Below, one piece after another: positions 60,709 to 64,000 of a DNA stretch of 64,000 nucleotides. A model generated the notes under the pieces. That model did no database searches, was not told the DNA's origin, and worked only from the letters and a program-made list of their open reading frames with translations. Each line of letters begins with the position of its first letter. Position 1 is the stretch's first letter. A program made the translations under genes and the position numbers. This DNA is from Sediminicola luteus (GTDB lineage Bacteria; Bacteroidota; Bacteroidia; Flavobacteriales; Flavobacteriaceae). The DNA is taken from NCBI RefSeq assembly GCF_002514735.1, contig NZ_KZ300477.1, positions 63,879 to 127,878 of the forward strand. Reading direction: 5' to 3'.

Positions 60709-61881
60709 CTAACCCTTTTTACTACCCATCCACGTCAACTGGTGCCAAATACTTTCCAAAGGGCCTCGTTTATGGCGTTTTAACCACCACACACAAATGA
60801 AGTACATTACTATACTAAGTACGATGGCAATCAGAAAACTATGGGTGGCCCCTGTGATCTTGTATAGGCCAAAACCAAAGCCGTAATACAAAGTAGCCCC
60901 TAAGATGGATTGTAACACATAATTGGAAAGGCTCATACTACCGATCGGGATAAAAGGTTTTAGCCATTTTTGAATCTTTTGGTTCTGGAAAGCCAAATAA
61001 AAGGTTGCCACCCAAATACACATAAAGGCCACATTGGTCCACGAGGTTTCAATGACCGTGGCATAGCGTTTTACACCTTCGTCGGTAATAAAATCGGCCA
61101 TATGCTTTTGAAGGTACCATAGGGGCAAAAAGATTAACGTGGTTATCAAGAGGGTCCGTTTCCAAAAAGCGGTGTTTTTGGCCGAATTTTCGAATAGACC
61201 TTTTCTACCGGCCCAAAGGCCCAACATAAACAAGGCCGGGATATGGAAAAAGCGCCCACTCTCGTAACTCCACCACAGCACGGCCTTTTTTCCATTGGTC
61301 AAATTACCTACCACGGTATCCCAAAACGAGGGTTCGGTAATATAGGTCCACATCTTTCCGAAATAACCCCATGAGGTAGGATCGCCCAGATTTTCGACCG
61401 GATGTCTTATGGCATCTATCAGTTGATAAAAGGCCCAGGGTTGTAGGAATAGGATTGTAGCTAAAATCAGTACGGTACGGTCGCTGAGTTTGGCCACGGG
61501 AATCAACACCAACCCGAATACGGCATAAATGGTAAGGATATCGCCCTGATAAAAGGCCGAGTTCAGCATACCAAAAAGCAATAACAACAGTAAACGCCAG
61601 GCAAAGCGGGGCCTAAAGTCGGAACCTCTAGCCTCTTGATTGCGCATTTGGATAAAAAAGGTAAGCCCGAAAAGTAGGGCGAACATGGCATAAGATTTTC
61701 CCGCGAATAAGAAAAATAAAAACTCCCAAATCATTTTATCGAGCGAGACCAACCATTCGGGCAGGCCTTCGGGTAGGTGGTAGACATCGAAATGCTCTAA
61801 GTTGTGCAATAACATTATGGTAACTAGGGCGAACCCGCGTAGGGCATCGACCACCAAGAGTCTTTGGTTTGGGGTATGCAT
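60709..61881 (-). CDS. DUF418 membrane protein
   Basis: 390 aa integral membrane protein, nine or ten helices. RLLVVDALRGFALVTIMLLH at the start and the C-terminal DUF418 domain (IGSMSLSNYVLQSILGATLY, FICVWWLKRHKRGPLESIWH) are diagnostic; the N-terminal block recalls acyltransferase-3-like membrane proteins, to which DUF418 is distantly related. Function unknown. Stands alone beside the RAYT unit. Confidence 0.9.
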   Translation of the reverse strand: MHTPNQRLLVVDALRGFALVTIMLLHNLEHFDVYHLPEGLPEWLVSLDKMIWEFLFFLFAGKSYAMFALLFGLTFFIQMRNQEARGSDFRPRFAWRLLLLLLFGMLNSAFYQGDILTIYAVFGLVLIPVAKLSDRTVLILATILFLQPWAFYQLIDAIRHPVENLGDPTSWGYFGKMWTYITEPSFWDTVVGNLTNGKKAVLWWSYESGRFFHIPALFMLGLWAGRKGLFENSAKNTAFWKRTLLITTLIFLPLWYLQKHMADFITDEGVKRYATVIETSWTNVAFMCIWVATFYLAFQNQKIQKWLKPFIPIGSMSLSNYVLQSILGATLYYGFGFGLYKITGATHSFLIAIVLSIVMYFICVWWLKRHKRGPLESIWHQLTWMGSKKG

Positions 61882-62042
61882 GTGTTTTGGTTTGGTTAGC
61901 CTCTACAGGCTCGAAAAACCCTAAGATACGTATCCTTTTCAAGGCAGGCACCAAATATTAGCCAATCGATGTCCCAGTACGAACCATTGGCTTTTCTAGG
62001 TGGCCATAGGGCTAAATAATCAACCCGAAAAGAGGGATAAGC

Positions 62043-63145
62043 TTCCAAACCATGAACTATAAACTTTTCCAAGTACGAGGTACGAAGTGGAAGGTACAAA
62101 GTAAAAATTTGTGAATATTCATTAACCTTTCCAAGTACAAAGTATTAAGTAATTAGTACTAAGTTTGTTCGGCTTTCGACTTCATTGTAAACTATAAACC
62201 CTTCAAACCATGAGCTATCAACTTTTCTAAATACGAAGTACGAAGTGGGAGGTACGAGGCGAAAACTCGTAAATTTAATAAACTCTTCGAAAATTCTATG
62301 GGATTTGAAAGACACCCCCTCAATCCCCCTGAAGGGAGAAGTTAAACCTGTTAGATATTGACTCAAAAGTCATGAGGTATTTCTTCATGCTTGTCAAAAA
62401 ACTGTCATTCCGAACGAGGTACGAGGAGGAATTCCACAATTTTGGGGTGTAATTGCAGACCATGAACATTTCCAAGTACAAAGTACGAAATGGGAGGTAC
62501 GAAGTATAAATTCAAGAATATTTATAAACCCTTCGAAAATTCGATTCGATTTGAATGACGCCCCCTCAATCCCCCTGAAGGGAGAAGTTAAACCTGTTAG
62601 ATATTGACTCAAAAGTCATGAGGTATTTCTTCATGCTTGTCAAAAAACTGTCATTCCGAACGAGGTACGAGGAGGAATTTCACAATTTTGGGGTGTAATT
62701 GCAGACCATGAACCTTTCCAAGTACAAAGTACGAAGTGGGAGGTACGAAGTATAAATTCAAGAATATTCATAAACCCTTTAAACCATGAACCATTAACTC
62801 TTCAAACCCTCAATCTGACACGAATTTCACGAAATCACACGAACAATAAAGCTATTCCACAGGGTTTCACGGAGTAGACACCGAGTTTCACAGAGGCTTT
62901 CATTAACCCATTTCACGATTAAATCAACCCTGTTACAACCATTTTCAAATTAGCACATTTTCCAATTGACCCATTGGTACACTGGTTCATTGATACATCG
63001 TTACATTGCATAGGCCTGACACATATTCACATGAATAGTGAGCTTGTTATGCAGAGTTTCACAGAGTAGACACAGAGTTTCACAGAGGCTTTCTTTAACC
63101 GATTAAACAAACCTAGCTATGGCCATTTTCAAATCTTCAAATTAA
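62043..63145 (+). repeat. Mosaic of short intergenic repeat modules, locus 3, with a 246-bp tandem duplication
   Basis: The largest copy. A words at 62068-62160, ACCATGAACTATAAAC words near 62047; then the B-C-A block twice: B at 62311 and again at 62557, exactly 246 bp apart, nearly identical through C (TCATTCCGAACGAGGTACGA at 62403 and 62649) and A (62473 and 62719). After that D, E, F, G, D and E follow in the same order as at the other loci (62816-63090). It fills almost all the space between DUF418 and the M61 peptidase. Apparent small open frames inside it are repeats, not genes. Confidence 0.85.
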
Positions 63146-63157
63146 CCCATTATCAAA

Positions 63158-64000
63158 TTATTCCACCCCTAGCCAGGCCTTTCTATGTGTTATTTGTGCT
63201 GCTGTGGCGTCAGGATCCATACTGATGGAATAGGTAGGATTCTTACCCAATTCCAACTGGGTTTCGCGTGTTTTGCCATGACGCTCGAATTTGAGTTGCA
63301 ATACATCGCCCGGCTTTTTGGATCCCAGCAGCTTTTCAAAGGTGTTTTCATCGTCCATTGGCTGTCCGTCTACCGCTAAAATACGATCGCCTTTGGCCAG
63401 GCCTGCATTGTAGGCCGGCCGATCGATCAGGGTATTATCGGTAATGGCGTTGCCTTCTATATAGCCCCCGAAATAGGCCCGTTCCGAATTCTGTTCCAAA
63501 GCAATACCTACCGAAGCGAACAGGCGTTTGTAGTCGGGCATACCGCTTCTGTAGATATATTTTTCAAAGAAAGCAGTGCCAAACTCGTTTCCGGCATAGG
63601 CATTTAGGGCATGGTGCAGGTTTTCTATGGTATAGGGTATTTCCTTTTTTCCGTATTGGCCCCAGAGTTTTTTAAAGAAATCGTCGAGGTTTAAATTCTT
63701 TTCCCGTAGCGAAAGATCCAAGGCCAGCCCCAAGGCCGCACCATAGGAATAGTAGGAAATAAAAGTATTGCCACGGTTTTGGGGATCCAATGAAGTAGCC
63801 GCATCTACGAAAGGCGCCTGATAACTCATTTCGATTGGGTTCGAGAATTTACGGCCGTTGCTATTCCACACATAATTGAAAGTGCCATCGAAAGTACCCA
63901 CGAATTCCTCGGGCTCCATAATTCCGGCCCGGCATATGATCAAATTGGTATAATACGAGGTGAACCCTTCGGCAAACCAAAGCTCGCCACTCATGTCTAC
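63158..64000 (-). CDS. M61 family (glycyl aminopeptidase-like) PDZ peptidase, C-terminal part
   Basis: Partial at the right edge; 280 residues visible, the N-terminal part with the HExxH zinc motif lies outside. LWFAEGFTSYYTNLI holds the third zinc-ligand Glu of M61. The helical region continues through GAALGLALDLSLREKNLNLD and FFKKLWGQYGKKEIPYTIEN, and a PDZ domain follows (about the last 90 residues: GGYIEGNAITDNTLIDRPAYN, AGLAKGDRILAVDGQPMDDE), ending HRKAWLGVE. M61 enzymes cut N-terminal Gly or Ala peptides; location is probably periplasmic. Confidence 0.9.
   Translation of the reverse strand, partial: VDMSGELWFAEGFTSYYTNLIICRAGIMEPEEFVGTFDGTFNYVWNSNGRKFSNPIEMSYQAPFVDAATSLDPQNRGNTFISYYSYGAALGLALDLSLREKNLNLDDFFKKLWGQYGKKEIPYTIENLHHALNAYAGNEFGTAFFEKYIYRSGMPDYKRLFASVGIALEQNSERAYFGGYIEGNAITDNTLIDRPAYNAGLAKGDRILAVDGQPMDDENTFEKLLGSKKPGDVLQLKFERHGKTRETQLELGKNPTYSISMDPDATAAQITHRKAWLGVE

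Noticed and set aside
54130-63145. CRISPR-like appearance of the repeat mosaics
   Set aside because: No constant repeat of 24-40 nt with unique spacers of even length; words vary in length and sequence, and no cas gene is nearby.

Overview
The window reads as the chromosome of a marine-type member of the Flavobacteriaceae (phylum Bacteroidota). The evidence is direct: three large TonB-dependent receptors, two proteins with C-terminal type IX secretion (T9SS) sorting domains, promoters of the Bacteroidota form (TTTG, about 19-22 nt, TAnnTTTG), almost no Shine-Dalgarno sites, and lineage-typical families (DUF3127, DUF4301, DUF3098, an extended L21, TPR/HTH regulators). About 57 protein genes are supported. 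I saw no tRNA, rRNA, CRISPR array or prophage.

Layout. 1-5.8 kb: an M16 peptidase pair, rplU-rpmA, an RDD membrane protein and a Nudix hydrolase. 6.7-12.5 kb: a phytate-use locus with a TPR/HTH regulator, a TonB receptor and a beta-propeller phytase lipoprotein; 11-bp-phased repeats lie ahead of the receptor. 12.8-18.7 kb: two tandem paralogous T9SS adhesin-like proteins with YadA-type head repeats. 18.7-21.7 kb: a DUF1080 lipoprotein, ahcY and a phosphopantetheinyl transferase. 21.7-27.1 kb: a vitamin locus, most likely thiamine (YkoF-like protein, PnuC/PnuT, NadR-like kinase, DUF4301, then a TPP riboswitch and its TonB receptor). 27.2-30.6 kb: a further TonB receptor and a degenerate Rieske-like lipoprotein. 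30.7-41 kb: greA, an SdpR/SdpI module with a hydrolase, HIT, a back-to-back histidine kinase/zinc-ribbon/Crp/DinB operon, flavin reductase, DUF3127, an AtoE-type transporter and aat. 41-47 kb: tag and two secreted proteins, a B12-type MerR regulator facing a six-domain fasciclin lipoprotein, and a MITE. 47.2-51.3 kb: a Crp-headed stress-type operon, a thioredoxin-like protein and an HI1419/HI1420-type toxin-antitoxin pair. 51.4-56 kb: a TonB-like protein, truB, uppP, DUF3098 and a flipped ftsX. 56.8-64 kb: an FG-GAP lipoprotein, a RAYT transposase inside inverted REP copies that has cut into a beta-propeller gene, a DUF418 protein and an M61 peptidase running off the right edge.

The least explained structure is a mosaic of short repeat modules at 54.1-54.9, 56.0-56.7 and 62.0-63.1 kb, in the same strand sense and roughly the same module order, with a single module stray at 38.8 kb. 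Other notable points are a MITE whose target duplication is a stop codon, a terminator-like hairpin at the 5' end of the greA transcript, a promoter-distal motif shared by the M16 operon and a TonB receptor, and MerR residues matching the CarH adenosylcobalamin photoreceptor signature next to a repeat-bearing divergent promoter.
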